A stretch of 64,000 bases of DNA from Corydoras sp. C115 (lineage: Eukaryota > Chordata > Actinopteri > Siluriformes > Callichthyidae), in assembly GCA_019802505.1 (NCBI GenBank), contig JAFMOC010000039.1:1054001-1118000 (forward strand), written 5' to 3'. Every line of letters begins with the position of its first letter. Within the stretch, counting starts at the first letter, position 1. The notes under the pieces were generated by a model that saw nothing but the letters and a program-made list of their open reading frames with translations, was not told the DNA's origin and did no database searches. Below, one piece after another: positions 1 to 13,668 of this stretch. The position numbers and the translations under genes were made by a program.

Positions 1-228
1 TCTTATTTAGCTCACTTCCCTGACACACTTTACTTCTGATTTCGTTTTATTCTGCTTGATACCCTATCAAGCTCCAAATTTGAAGATTATGTAAGGTGTA
101 AGGTACATATTTAGGTGTAAAAAATGAAAGAAGAATAACCTTAGAAAAACTGCTGAGAAAACAATAAAGAAATTACTACGTATAAACAATAAAGAGATTA
201 CTACTATTACACTATCATTACTACGATT

Positions 229-295
229 GTGTATGTGGAAAAATCAGACAGATCTTTAAATGACAAAACAGATCAGTGCTGTGTGTGTATGTGTG

Positions 296-370
<75 letters not shown>

Positions 371-530
371 ATCATGTGCTTTGCAGCTGTACCAGCAAAG
401 TCTTTTCCAAAAACTGAGTGAACATTTTTGACCTTAAACTGAAACTCAAAGTAAAAAAACAGACATTCATTCCAGATTATAACACATACACACTAACACA
501 CACACACACACACACACACACAGCAAATCC
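229..530. repeat. (GT)n and (AC)n microsatellites
   Basis: A (GT)n run of about 70 bases (about 298-368) and a short (AC)n run (about 497-521). The apparent 62-residue frame across the first is a Cys-Val repeat translation of the microsatellite, not a gene. The sequence before and between them is AT-rich with no recognisable feature. Confidence 0.9.
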
Positions 531-1039
531 AGCTGTTTGGCAACTCACATCTATTAAAAGAAAAGACTAGTTTTAGAACCAAAATCTGATGGCCCATTGA
601 TCATGCCGTTAATGGTGTCCAACGAGCCATCACGCTAAGAGGTTCTGCCCAATGTCTACACACACACTCCATGGTCATGATGAAACTGGAACCCATCTCT
701 GGAACATTGAGCTCAATGTGGGAATACTCCCCAGGGACAGCACATGCCCTTTATGTGAACATTAAACCATTAATAAATGATTCAGCTTAAATGAATCACA
801 ATAAGAAACAATGAAATTTTTATTATTATAGAATTATGACATCTAATATGTTTACTTGGTATTAAATCAACTTGGACATGAATGAAATAAGTGATTTTGT
901 TTCCATTTTTTCTGTTTTTAATTGTCATCCCCATTATTTAAATCATCACATTTTAGATCTAATGCCACTTTACTTGAAGTTTGTTTTTATTTAAACTCAA
1001 GAAATTAATTGTGATAAATACAATATATGAACATTATCC

Positions 1040-1365
1040 ATATATATGACACTATCCCAGCTGTGTCAATGAGGTGTTTAAATAAAACTACAACAGCACT
1101 GCTGCAATAAAAATCCCTTCAAACCCCGCATCAGTGTCACTGCAAAACTGACACACAATACACCACACAAATTATACCTGTTCTGTGATGATCCTAACCA
1201 ATAGAGAACAAAGAACCAACAGAGGACTAGAAAACACAACATATGTACTACAGTCTGTAAATGTAAAACTACAAAGTCCATGCATATGAAAAGTAGAAAA
1301 AATAGACAATGAAGCAAGAAGTAGGTGTTTCCAAACATTTGACTAATACTGTATGAAACAGTAAA
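1040..1365 (-). mobile_element. Tc1-type inverted-repeat MITE, partial
   Basis: Carries the signature of the family seen complete at 54211-54980. In order it has the cagtgtcactgc core, the block ending CTGTTCTGTGATG, CTACAAAGTCCAT, and the right terminal repeat (GGTGTTTCCAAACATTTGAC, then ATACTGTA near 1352). No coding capacity. Confidence 0.65.
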
Positions 1366-1394
1366 CTTAAAGCAAAACACCAACAATATCTAAA

Positions 1395-1692
1395 GAAATC
1401 CCACACCCATCCATGGGGGAACATTTCGGGTGCTGGACAGACACACACAGGACAGAGCACCAATGCATCACTGCGAACATACTCACATAGACACACACCA
1501 AATATATAGGGGCAATTTAGATCAAGTAAATTTACCTTGCACCCATGTTTTTTGAAAGTGGTAGGAAACTGGGAACACTGAGAAAACCAACACGGACCCA
1601 GAGAGAACATTGAAATTCCACCGAAATTGGGATTCAAACCTGGATCCCCAGTGCTGAGAGGTGAACATGTTAACCCCTAAACCACTGTGATA
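1395..1692 (-). mobile_element. DANA/Mermaid-type SINE, diverged
   Basis: Minus-strand copy of the main SINE of the window. Recognisable by CCATCCATGGGGGAACA, the (ACAC) block, CACCCATGTTTTTTGAAAG and the tRNA-like head region GTGCTGAGAGGTGAACATG. Considerably diverged. Confidence 0.75.
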
Positions 1693-2831
1693 AAAATTTT
1701 TTTTTTTTTTTTTTTAAAAAAGCTAAAATTAATTATGATCTATGTAAATATCTCTAGTCTGGAGTAATGCAAGTAAACAAGAAACAAGGATAGAGAGACT
1801 GTAAGTCCTTCTCAGTTTTAGTTAATAGGCAATTTAAAAGAATCCATCATTACAGCTAAGCTAACAGTGCAACTTTAAATCAATTAGCAATCACTTTAAA
1901 CACTCCAAACAATAATTAACACTGATGTGAAGTAAATGAGAAAATGCCCTTTGATTACAGAAAGTCAAATTATGTCATGCACCCACTCTCACTCTCTTTT
2001 TTCGCTCTCGCACACTAAGCTTTTGTTTTAATGTAGGACTACTTCAGTGCTGCACTTAGCTATGCTATTTAAACCAAACCATGTCTTTATTCACTACAAG
2101 CCATACAGTAAGCAAAATACTAATTAAATACACAAAGCCAACCTTGTTTAAAGAAAGTCGGGCAATTTCATGGTGCACATACTGTTTAAGGACCACAACA
2201 TCAAACGCTTTTGAGCAGATTTTTGTGATGGTGTGCTATTGTGCTTACCTACATTCCCCCCTGGCAGAACCTTAACTGATAACTGTTGACAGAACCTTAA
2301 CTGATAACTCTTGACTATTTTTTATCCCATATTGTAGCAAAGGATTCATGAGGCAGGTAAAATACTTGTTTTCATTGAATTATTAAAAAATATTTTATAG
2401 TTTTTATAATGATATTATAATATCATTTTTTTTTATACTTTTATAATGATAAAAATAGCACAGTAAAAAGCAGATGACAACAAAAGCAGATGACAACAAT
2501 GATTCTCACTAAGAAATTCTGTTTATCTTTCACTATACACACTATATGCACATACACAGCAGATCACACCAAATAGATTACTCTTTTGGTTCATGGTAAA
2601 AGTTTTGTGCAAGTGTACCCCATGGTGTACACTTATAAGATAAATCATATAAGAGGGTGTAAAGACTCCTTATTGGTTAAACAGATGTAAAGGCATCCCA
2701 ACTTTTCACAGACACAATAAATATTGCAAAAATCATTCAATAGAATGATTTAAGTAATGCAGCATTTAATGTCCGAGCAGCACATTGGTATATTCACAGC
2801 AGTAACAGTTTTGAATGACACAGGCATGGGA

Positions 2832-3030
2832 GGTCAGATACATGCTTACACATGCAGGCAATTCAGTATCTCCAATTCACCTAACAGCAAGTCTTTGGAT
2901 TGTGGGAGGAAACCACCATTCCCAGAGGAAACTCCTGCAAGCTTGAGAAGTACAGGGAGCCTTTACACAGACAGGATCTTTGTCAGTCCCACTTGGGTAT
3001 CAAGGCAGAATTGCTACCACTGTGCAACTT
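2832..3030 (-). mobile_element. Old SINE of the HE1/DANA superfamily
   Basis: Contains CAATTCACCTAAC, the near-universal TTGGATTGTGGGAGGAAACC and the reversed head CACTTGGGTATCAAGGC. The core differs from the other copies, so it probably belongs to an older subfamily. Confidence 0.55.
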
Positions 3031-3467
3031 AAAGAATTTGAAAGGGGTTATTTGATAAACAATGACATATTGTGCTGTATTTCACATTCCAGTTTTATGG
3101 GTTTGTAACACCTGTGGTATGGGGTGGTATGTAATTACTTACCATTGTCCTGGATATGCTTTACTCCACACCAAGGGCCAGCTTGGATAATGTAGAGACA
3201 AAGTTTCTGTTTTTCTGATTAATATTGCAAAGGCAACTAAAGTATGAAGTTTAATGGATACATGACTTGGTATATGTTTTATTCAACTGAGCTTGTATGT
3301 TTTTAATGAGTTCTTGAAAATAATGAATAAAATAAATAAACTATTACATGATTGAAACTACTTTTAGATAGGACCTAAAACGTATACTTTATTGCTCCAG
3401 GACATTGCCTCAAAGCGAATTGACAGTAGTTCCTCTTGTTTTGTCTGTTATGGGAAGAAACCTGGAG

Positions 3468-3925
3468 GGTATGGTGGCATGGTTAGCACATCCACCTCTT
3501 ATCGCTTGGAATCCAGGGAATCCCAATCTGGATAGAGTTTCAGTGTTCTCCCCATATGGGTTCTTCAGTTTTCTCCCATAATCCAAACATGAAGAATTGG
3601 CTGCTTTTAACTGTAGTTTGTGTCTGTTGAGTGAATGTTTGAATTGCGCACTGTTATTGGCGCCCTGTTCTTGCATCTGCTCCAGTGCCCGAAATGTTCT
3701 CCCCTGGGTGGGCAAGGGGAACCCTAGTAGAGGATTAAGCGGAAGATAATGAATGAAACTGCCCCTATAGTGTGTGTCTGTGTGAGTGAGTGTGTGACCA
3801 GCAACGTATTGGTGCTCTGATCTAGGTGTATCTGCCCCAGCGCCTGAAACGTTTACCCCCGGATGGTCATGGGGAGCCTCCCGTGATGCTAGTATAGGAT
3901 TAAGCGGAAGATAATAAGATGAGAG
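3468..3925 (+). mobile_element. DANA/Mermaid SINE with its 3' part tandemly duplicated
   Basis: Head GGCATGGTTAGCACATCC and body at 3469-3600, then the 3' segment (from GGCGCCCTGTTC to GGAAGATAATGAATGAA) appears, followed by a second version of the same segment (3765-3917) ending GGAAGATAATAAGATGAG. The long minus-strand frame (178 codons) here is an SINE artefact. Confidence 0.75.
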
Positions 3926-4194
3926 AAAGAAACCTCGGCGCACCAAGGCTCATTGGGGCCCCTATCCTCCTTGAGTGGCCTGGCAGTGTTAACAGGTGCA
4001 AATCTGTGCATTATAATTACTTGTTAACACTGCCCAGCCACTTAAAGAAGATTGGTCTTGGTCCTCACTTAAACCAGAAGTGTATACTAACTATAAACCT
4101 GCTTGCTTAGCTTTTCTATTAGAAGTGTACATGAAAACAAAATAAACCCATGAGTTCTCAAAGAACCTCAGTGAGATGTTGCGTCAAAAAGTCT

Positions 4195-4256
4195 CATTTG
4201 TAAGTCGCTTTGGATAAAAGCGTCTGCTAAATGACTAAATGTAAATGTAAAAAGTC
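4195..4256 (+). mobile_element. Tail of a HAmo-type tRNA SINE
   Basis: Contains GTAAGTCGCTTTGGATAAAA, then GCGTCTGCTAAATGACTAAA and a TGTAAATGTAA end, the diagnostic 3' end of this fish SINE. The head is absent or unrecognisable. Confidence 0.75.
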
Positions 4257-4261
4257 AAAGG

Positions 4262-6240
4262 ATCAGACATGACAGAATAGAAAGCACACACACAATTGTA
4301 CATATAAGTGTATCTGCCCCTATTAGTTGTGCTGCTCTAGTCAGTTATGCAGGAGTCTCATGCTGCACTGCATCAATCAAACTCTAGCTATTACATAATT
4401 ACTGTGCTTTATTAACCCTAACTGCTTTTTTTGTCAGTTTTTTTACTTTAGAGGTGTCGCCAGTTTCTTTGAGGTGTCGTCAGCAGCACTGCGACTACAA
4501 TGATAACTGAATGGAACTTGGATTTCTATTGGACTGGTGACGTTGCAGTCCTGCAGGATGGCCTCAATGAACTTATATAGTTTTTCCAGTTATTGGATAC
4601 AGACACCTGATCACTACATAATCTATACAAGGCTGTCCTGCACTGTTGATGCTGCTTGGTTGCTCAAAAAGGATGAGTCCCCGAGTCTTGGTTCTCCCAA
4701 GGTTTCTTCCAAAAAAGAAATTTAAAATTGTCACTGTCGCTGGCTTGCTTTTTGGGGGTTTCAATCTTATTATCACTGCAAATCTACTTTGTGCCAATGT
4801 ACTATTGTAAAAAGTGATATATAAATAAACTACTTGAACTTGAACTAGATGTGCTAAGATAACATTATAAGGAAAAAAATCCTGTTTAACACAAGAAAAC
4901 CATTTTCAAGACTCCTAAATTGAATACCTTAATTAAGCTGCACCCAGTGAGTACAGATGAGAAAGTTTCAACTGACAGGAACTTTTCTCAAAACACATCA
5001 ATCCTTACCTGAACATCCCCTCCCACCCCAATATCATCTCCCTCTACCCGCACCACCCCAATACTCATGAAAACAGCTACTCCTGTTTCAAGGTATGCAG
5101 CTCTTTGTTTCAGTGTTCGTCCATGCTACAGAACGAAAATTAAAATCTCATAAATTGTTCATGGTTACAGGGTTTTGCTCTTTGTGCAGACATAAGATGA
5201 CCCCCCCCCCTCTCTTTTTTATGTAGCAACAGAAACGTCGATATTTCAGCTCAGTGGAAAAGAGTAAATATTTTAGACAAAACAACTGACAGGAATTCCA
5301 AATTTCTTTCTCGTCTCTCTTTTTTCCGCCCTCTTGCTCTGTTGTTCTGTCTAATCCCTTATAAGCCTCCTGTCCATGGCCTATCCATGTGCATCCAAGA
5401 TGTACTAATTGACAAAAATATGTCCTAACATAATGGTATCTTAGTGGACACACGGACCATGCAACACATAACTCACAACCAGTCACTGATGTACTTTGAG
5501 AGAAAAGTGTAAATGTGACTGAAAATGAGCTGAGAACCGAAATGAAATGAAGGAAAACAATAAAGAAGCAATATTTTTTTGTAGTGAACATTTATCTGAT
5601 CCTTGTTTTATATCACTTTAGCTGTTTCAAGATAAAAACAAAATGCACTGTGAATGTTCTTTAATAAAGATCAAGTACCTATTAAAGCACCTCAGTGCTT
5701 ATTTAGGTAGACAATATATGCATTTTATATGACAATTTAGAGATACGGAATACACAGTACTATTATAGTATCATTGAATGGTAATGACAAGGATTGCAGG
5801 TGCAGATGCGTTTAATTTTATACAATGAGCAAGACTGTGAAGAAACCAACTGGAATAAAGACATATATAGTCACTTATACTTTGATAAACTTCAAAATGA
5901 ATATAAATACTTAACACGTATGCAAATCAAGTTTTTCCAGTTATTCAGAAAATGATGCTCTGTTTTACTGTTTGCCAGAACACATCAATACAACCAGACA
6001 TATATGTAGCCATGTGCATTACTGTATGCATCAGCATCTTAAGATCTGTCACAATTATTGTAAATATATTGCCATCATACATATACGTACACACAGACAC
6101 ATATACATGCACTCTTGGCAACAAATTATTGGTCAAACAATTAGCAAGATGGAAATAAACTAATAAAAAACTCAAAAAGTCAATTGAAGTTGTTCACTTT
6201 GATTTGATTAATGTTAAAGTCTCACATGTAAACTTGCAAA
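4262..6240. other. No gene seen
   Basis: Unique-looking AT-rich sequence without splice-bounded coding frames. It contains a LINE-like tail remnant near 4800-4850 (TATATAAATAAACTACTTGA) and a short C homopolymer near 5202-5211. Minus-strand frames of up to 147 codons show no domain pattern or splice context. Confidence 0.6.
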
Positions 6241-6254
6241 TTATGAGAAACTGT

Positions 6255-6392
<138 letters not shown>

Positions 6393-6635
6393 GATAGTTT
6401 ATGTGTGTGTCTGTGTGTCTGTTATTGTCCTAGTCAGCAGTAATACCCTGGTGATGTGTGTTCCCTGGTGGGAATAAGGATGAAAGATTTTTGGAAGTAG
6501 GAAATGTGAATAATACTAAACACAGCACTGACCCTGATAACTGTAAAAGTAAATTTGTTATTACTTTTGTGGCATTACACACACACACACACAACCCTGC
6601 TGTTTCATATGAAAGACAATAAAATGTGCACTCAC

Positions 6636-7250
6636 CTTTGTACTCAACGTATTTCTGAAAGCCCGGCTCAGCCTAGCACTGCACAGTCCCTGACAGGTGC
6701 CATGGTCCCGTAGATTCCAGAGGAACTGCAGGCTCTCTCACTCGTCCTCTCTCTTTCCCTTGCTCTCTTTCCCCCTCTATCTTTCTCTCACACACACAGA
6801 CCACACGATCTCAAACCTGCAGGCTGAGATTAATACCTCATGCAGCTGGATTCTTGTTTGTTTGTGTGTGTGTGTGTCTGTGTGAGTGTGTGTGCGTGTG
6901 TGAATTGAAGTGCAGAATTCCAAACGGTCCTTCTGGGAAACACGTCTTATTGTTCCACACTCTCAGTCCCTGTCCCAGAGCAGAACAGTTTAATGGTGCA
7001 CTTCTACCTCTGTTCAAAAGACTTTCTTTCCTTAATAAATATGCCACGTCTCCCAGTCCTCCCCAAATGTACACTTCATGTGGCAGGATGTATCCTGTGC
7101 ACCTCTCTCGCCACGTCTGCCTCCACTTTGGCTCCTGCAACGTCTAACTCAGTCCTGCTACTGCACAGCACTCCTGCTCTCGTTCTAACCCTCCCTCTCT
7201 CCCTCCCTCATTCTCTCACCCCTCCCTATTTGGGCCACTCCTTCCTAGAT
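6636..7250 (-). other. Possible non-coding first exon and GA-rich leader
   Basis: On the minus strand, sequence ending TTGAGTACAAAG is followed by a strong GTGAGTGCAC donor (6635). Upstream is a purine-rich GA stretch of the sort common in 5' UTRs, interrupted by a (GT)n repeat. The only ATG near the donor opens nine codons then stops, and an open frame at the donor has no ATG. If real, this would be an untranslated exon of a gene lying to the left of the window. Weak evidence. Confidence 0.2.
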
Positions 7251-7831
7251 GGCAGGCTGCTTTGGGTGGAGACTGGTCACAAGTGGAAGACTGTCACTAT
7301 CCAGCACAGGCCCACGATGCTGTGTGGGGTTTGCTTCTGACCTCTGTAAATCTCATAAGCATGTTGTGAATGAAAACTGATAAGGGAATCTACTAACAGA
7401 TGGTTTTATAGCTTCAAATGAATTTATTATTGGTTTTATTGAAACACAAACAACATTACATGCATTAATAAAGTAGATAATGAATTTACAATGTTCGTCA
7501 TTTCTTAATGTCTTTTATTATTCATTTTGCATTCGAATTGGCAAAAATCAACATTTGTGGTGATATCTACAATAATAGTTGCTTGAAACCAGTTTGTTTT
7601 CCTATTTAAAAATCCCTGTTTAAACATATGTGAAACATCACACAGTTGTTTATTGTGTTTAATGTTGTGTGTTGGATGGAGGCTTATCATTTCCATTTCC
7701 ATACAAACCCAAATACTTACAAAAGTTGGGTATAGTAAAAGATGTGTGATATTTATTTTTATGTGGGATTTAGTGAGCAAATTACATTCACATGCATTTA
7801 TTTCATGACTATTTAGATTCATTGGTAACAT

Positions 7832-7980
7832 TTAAATCTGCTATTCATAACGAATTCATATTCAGTATTCATCTTTATAACATCAGTTATATGACTGTTA
7901 ATGTACACAGATGTTCATAATTACACATATACAGTGTTAGAACTATGTCATAAGGCTTTATATGCAAAGTGACAATGCTC
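7832..7980. mobile_element. Fragment of AT-rich inverted-repeat MITE (family 2)
   Basis: Shares phrases with the copies at 38.6-41 kb: GGTAACATTTA, TATTCATAACGAATTCAT, CATAAGGCTTTATATG. It is a short diverged part. Confidence 0.5.
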
Positions 7981-8036
7981 TATAATATAATTCTCTTTTT
8001 TTCTTTTTAGAGATTCTTAATGAATCTTTATTCATC

Positions 8037-8232
8037 CATCTGGTTGGAATTTCCATGTTCTCAGTATCTCTGCCTGGGTTCTCTCGAAGTTCTCTGGTTT
8101 CACCCCACAGTTTAAAAAATTGGATTCAAGGTGAATTAGCTGCCTCCATCTAAAGGGCCTCTATATACAGTTTTATATGGATGGATAACCTGTCCCGGGT
8201 GTATTTACCAAATGCCCAAAACATTATCTTTA
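8037..8232 (+). mobile_element. DANA/Mermaid-type SINE, diverged, headless
   Basis: Body from GGTTGGAATTTCCATGTTCT through CCCACAGTTTAAAAAATTGG to CCCGGGTGTATTTACC. The tRNA head and the tail are missing. Confidence 0.65.
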
Positions 8233-8239
8233 GTTAAAG

Positions 8240-10190
8240 CAACTTGGGCAATAAAATTTGCAAATGTTTGTTTCATGATGAAGATGTGTTGTAAAAATCT
8301 ATAAAACTGAAAGTTTGTACAAACCAATAAGCTGAAGAAACAATACAAACAAGCCACTGAGAATTGAAACTGGCTGGACATTTATTGTGTCACTGAGACT
8401 TCTGTTTTCACCCTCCCACACGCTTATCGTCAAACATCAGCCATCACTTAATGATTAATATTGCCATGACGTCATCTACCAAATACACAAATCTCAAAGC
8501 ACATTTTTCTATCATGCCTGTATTTCCTGCGAATGGAAATTTGATATCTAGACAAATGATTGTCATGGACACCGACAGCGTCAGCAGCCAAACCCACACC
8601 CTTGTTAAACACTACTCTAATGCATGCGAGGGTCACACTTTATGACCATGTCAAAACCCCCTTAACAGTTCTTAAGACACACACACACACACACACAGTA
8701 ATTCACATGTGTCTAATGAGACAATAAAGGCTCCAATGGCACAGGTGGAAGAGCCAATCATCATTCAGGATTCATGCTGTGGGCTTAACAAAGGTCCCAT
8801 GCCACCCCGAAATAAAAAAAAAAAATCTACCACACACAGAATAATGACTTTAATTAACTTAATTTGAAAGACAAAGGACAAAACAACAATTTTCTGTGTT
8901 TTTGACATGTAATTTTCATTGTTTTATTATATTCAATTCCTTAAAAATATGAAAACAGCTGGTACATGCATCTTTACAACTGGGTCTGTTAGTTATAATT
9001 TTTAAAATGTTTGGAAATTGAAGATACATATTGCAGTTTTTTTAAGTTGAGTTTATGGCAATTTTTGCGATATACATTTAAACATGCTATCTGAATCTAT
9101 GTTATGCACCTTAAGCCTATGCAACTACAGTTTCAGCGAATTAAAACCAGAAATATGATTCAACTTTTAGCATTAGATTTGATGGCATCCAAAAAATGAC
9201 TTCTTAATGGCACTGATTGATCTTTTTTTGAGGAAAAAAAGAGGAAGGAGTGTTATTTTCCTAAACAATATTGCAGATTTATGAGGTTATTGTTGGTGAT
9301 TTTTTTATGTGGCTACACAAGGTTTTTTTTTTCGATACAACAGCTCTTTATACTGCATTTTTGCATAATAAGATGACTTTTATTGCCATGAAATAGTTAT
9401 TGGCAGGTGTCAGGTGTGTACTGATTCAGACGAAATATTACTGAAGGCCTAGATGTAAAATTCATGCCCCATCACTGTACTAAAGTTATACTGTAGGTAC
9501 AATTTAAAGAGCAATTTAGAATGGAACATGGTTGCTATTACAAAACTTGTTAAAGTCTTGTTTCTATGATGGATAGAGTCTATCTGACACAGGCCAAAAA
9601 TGTAGGCTGCCTACCCAGTGCATATTTTTTGGATAAACATGCATGCACACACAGTTTTCTTTTCTTTTTTTTTTTTTTAAAACTTTAATAACGTACCTCT
9701 GCCACTGGGTTACCATCATACACCCTCCTGTAATCTTACACTCATCGAAACTTATTGTCACTTACCTCAGTAACCCTGATCTTAAATTCGCCGTTTCTCT
9801 CTCTCTCTCTCACTTTCTCTCTGTTCACTCAGAATTTCTAATAAACTGCAGAGATTCCAACCCACTAGCCATATGTTAGACTGCACACACAGATTTACAA
9901 AAAATGAACTGATATATATTTGAATTTTCCACTTATTTGATTTATACTTTCATTTATTATATAAAGAAGTTGTATTTTCCAATTATATGTATAATATATT
10001 TATTTATATTTATAATATTATAAATTATATTTTTGATTATACTTTCATTCATTGATTTAATTTATATGCAGCTTTATTTTTGTTTAAAATTTGTATTTTG
10101 GTAATTTAGGAAGGTTTACATTTGGGTAATTTTTTTAAGATCTTTTATATTTCATATTTTTTTGCAAAATTTTGTTTAGTGTCAAAAAAC
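8240..10190. other. No gene seen
   Basis: AT-rich sequence with a short (AC)n near 8675-8697, a poly-A run at about 8814 and a CT-rich patch at about 9797-9824. No exon-like frame with splice signals, and no repeat family recognised apart from vague AT-rich similarity. Confidence 0.55.
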
Positions 10191-10195
10191 AAACC

Positions 10196-10460
10196 TCATG
10201 TCCAGAAACGCTGGAATACCCAATCTGGGTAAAGTTTCTCTATTCTCCCCCTGTCACTGTGGGTTTTCTTTGGGTTTCTCCCACAGGACCAAAAACATAG
10301 ATTCAAGGTGATTTGGGGGCTCTAAATTGACCCTACATATTATGCGTGTGTCTGTGTGTGAGTTATTGAGTGTGTGTGCACCCAGCGATGGATTGGCATG
10401 CATAACCCACACCCTCCCCCCGCGACCCTAATATAGGATTAACTGAAAAATAAATAAGAT
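10196..10460 (+). mobile_element. DANA/Mermaid-type SINE, diverged
   Basis: Contains CCCAATCTGGGTAAAGTTTC, CATAGATTCAAGGTGATTTG, the TGTGTGAGTTATTGAGTG block and the end TAATATAGGATTAACTGAAA. Confidence 0.7.
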
Positions 10461-11543
10461 CTGTAATTTTTTTAATTAAAAGCAAAAGAACAAAAAAAAG
10501 AGCATTGCTGTCATTGGGTCACATGACCTATCCATTTAATTATATTTTGATTTATAATTTCAGAATTAAAGATATAAATTTATGGCATTTTGAAGCTGGA
10601 TTTTTTGCCTTGCCTTACTTTATACAAGCTGCTCAACAGTCTATGATTACCATTGTCAATGCATTTGTGTTGTTCCATGCATTCGTGTCAGTATTAATTT
10701 AGCGTTACAGCTTTGTGAATCTTTAAGCTTAGACCTTGGGTTACATGCATGGGTTACATGTGTATAAAGTGTTTGTCCATCACATTTGAATACACTATTT
10801 TTAGAATCATAGCAGGAAACATTTAATATATCTAAGCATGTACACACAGACTCAGACAGCATGCAAGGTTAGACTGAGTGTTTGGGTGTGTGTGTGTGTT
10901 ATCATTGTGATACTGTCCTTGAAGGTGGGTTTCATATGATTATAAAATGCTTATTAATAGAAAATTTAGATATAAAGAGAAATGCACTGTAGAGTACAGC
11001 ATGATCTATCCATCCATCTATCCATCTACCCATCTATCTACCTACCTGAATGTAGGGTCGGGGGAGGGGTACAGAAAAAAAATCACATCTGTCTACTATA
11101 ACTATTGCATCTCAAATTGGGTCATTGTTAAAAAGGTGTATTATAAAACTTTACTGTGGCTGCTTGGAAGTAGCCTTTTACATTAGCCTATTATCTATTA
11201 CTAAATGGAAGAAACTCGTGCAGACATAAAACAAACACAGTTAAGACAAAAGAAAAAAAAAAGATTTTGTGGTCTCAAAATGTATTAGTTCAACATTTTC
11301 TAGTCGGGTCTGAGAACAATTCATAACTGGCAGAAATTGCTTACATCTAGTGAATGTGATCCTACAATCATTTTGTTTTCTCTCTAGCATTGCTACTTAT
11401 TTCATCATTGCAAGATGTAAAAATTTGAGTACTTATTTATTTTTACATCAATACATGAATTATTTGATAATATCTGTTTATCAACTACAGACTTTTTTTT
11501 CTAAGGTTTGTGTTATAAAGTCATTATAAGAGTGAGAAATCTG

Positions 11544-11907
11544 TACATGTGCTCATAATTGATAATGAAAACTCATGTGTATATGCATATGTAAAGACTA
11601 AATTAATTAATAGCATGTGAGCACTTAAATTAAAGGTTATAAATGCTCTTTACAGACTTTAAGTAAAGCAACATCATCTTGTTAAGTAAGAATATTTAAA
11701 AATCCAACAAATTCAAAGTTTATAAAAATGTATGCAATGATGCATTAGGTCATATTGTTATAACACTTTATGTCTGATTATACATATCAACATTAACAGA
11801 AGCTTGTAAGAAAATTTAAAAGTGTTATAAATACTTGACAAAGTTTTATAAATGCACCTAAGATGTATTATAAATACCAAATGCATAAGAAGTGTTACCT
11901 AGGTTGT
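11544..11907. mobile_element. AT-rich inverted-repeat MITE (family 2)
   Basis: Matches the cluster near 40 kb in GTTATAAATGCTCTTTACAG, ACATCATCTTGTTAAGTAAG, CATTAACAGAAGCTTGTAAG and the terminal repeat reading AAATACCAAATGCATAAGAA then GTGTTACC. No coding capacity. Confidence 0.55.
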
Positions 11908-12607
11908 TTAAAGTCATGTTTAAAGAATAACTTAAATGACCAAAATGCAACACCATAACTAATCTTTCAATGTTAAAATTAGCCAAAGAGCACCACAAAA
12001 TCTTCACCTATGCTGGTTATTACTACAAACCTAAGGTAAGCCAAGTAATATTTTTTATTTTTTTTTTTTTAAACAAAGTGTTAATGCAGCCAAAACATTT
12101 AACCCATCATTAACTTTTTGCCTTGTAGACCACATTGGCATAAGTGTTCCTGTGCAAAGTGTAAAATGCAGTGAGACATCCAGGAAGATGAGTTAATTAA
12201 ATTTTTTGCTGATAATCATTCGAGCGCTAAGTTTTACAAGGCTGTAGTTATTAATTTTTACTTTTATAGTTGCTCTCACACATACACCACAATCAAGCAG
12301 AGTAAAGGAGAGGAAGCAGATAAGACATTTTTTCACACTTATAATTAAACATAATTCTAGTTTTACAAACGTCTATTTATTTCATTTATACATGCATACA
12401 CCATGATTTATTGGCCAAGTTTGAAAAGGGACTTCCCTGTTCTACATGTTGTCTCTAATTTAAAAACATGTATAAGGGGCTTTGACTTTATAAAAATATT
12501 TGATGCACAGCCTTTCATTTTTTCTTCGATTTACCTCAGTTACAATTTCCCTGCATCAGCTATTCTTCCACAGCATGAGACACACAAGGCCAGAGGCATC
12601 AGTTCAA

Positions 12608-12650
<43 letters not shown>

Positions 12651-12813
12651 TATTATTATTCTAATGTGCTTTAAGGGAGCATTAAGCTTCTCTTTACAAA
12701 CGTCTACAGCTGGTTCAGTTGGAGTTGTGTACATAAATTTAATATTTTTAGTACTAGACTACACATAAATACAAAAACAATACTACACATAAATACAAAA
12801 AAAAAATAATGAG

Positions 12814-12897
<84 letters not shown>
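12608..12897. repeat. (ATT)n and (AT)n microsatellites
   Basis: A (TTA)n run at about 12608-12660 and an (AT)n run of about 77 bases at about 12818-12895. The 121-codon frame over the first contains a poly-Tyr translation of the repeat and is not a gene. Confidence 0.9.
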
Positions 12898-12900
<3 letters not shown>

Positions 12901-13611
12901 TTTATATTACACACTGCTTTATTTATGACATCAGCTATAACTATTTAAATTCTTTTGGGGCATACCACACATTTGAATATTTGCATCTTTAGCTACTGCT
13001 TTTTCTTTCTCTTTCCTGCTGTCGATGCTAATAAATAAACACAAAGCATCTGGAACCTAATGATCGCTGATGAACCATACCCTTAATTACACAATCTCTG
13101 TTATTTCACATATTCCTCTATACTTTAAGCATTCTTTTGACAGTTCTTCTTACTAGCTAAGGTGAACAGATTATTAAACCAGCTGTTGCCTGGAAGTTGC
13201 ATTAAAGGGAAATGCTCACTATTTGTGTGTGCGCCAAAACCTGTATTTGAGTTTCCATTCTGGTATGCCTTTGCACCTATAAACAGTGTGTTCATGTGGA
13301 TGGTAAAGAGGTTTAGTTCAAAACCTAAGTATTATTTCATACAAAATAATCTAAAAATACAAATTGTTGGCATTTTGCAGCTGAAATATTTGCCCCTTGT
13401 TGCTGTGTAAGACATGAGATGCTAGACAGTCTGTGGTCATTGTTTGATTCTCCTCCTTATGATGCACCATACATTTTTAATAGCAGACAGATCTAGACTG
13501 TAGGCACACTATGTCTTCAATCCATGCTGTTGTAGCTCATACAGAATGAGTTTTGGTAAAATATAGTTCCTGGGAGCGTACATCAGTTTCAAAGCACCAT
13601 AGGTCTCTTTA

Positions 13612-13668
13612 CACTTAAAATTAGCAGACGCTTTTATCCAAGGCAACCTACAAAGTCAGTAAAATGTC
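13612..13668 (-). mobile_element. Tail of a HAmo-type tRNA SINE, minus strand
   Basis: TTAGCAGACGCTTTTATCCA then AGGCAACCTACAAAGTCAGT is the reverse of the standard SINE 3' region. Confidence 0.65.

Noticed and set aside
3410..3946. 178-codon minus-strand frame
   Set aside because: Lies wholly over a SINE and its duplicated 3' module.
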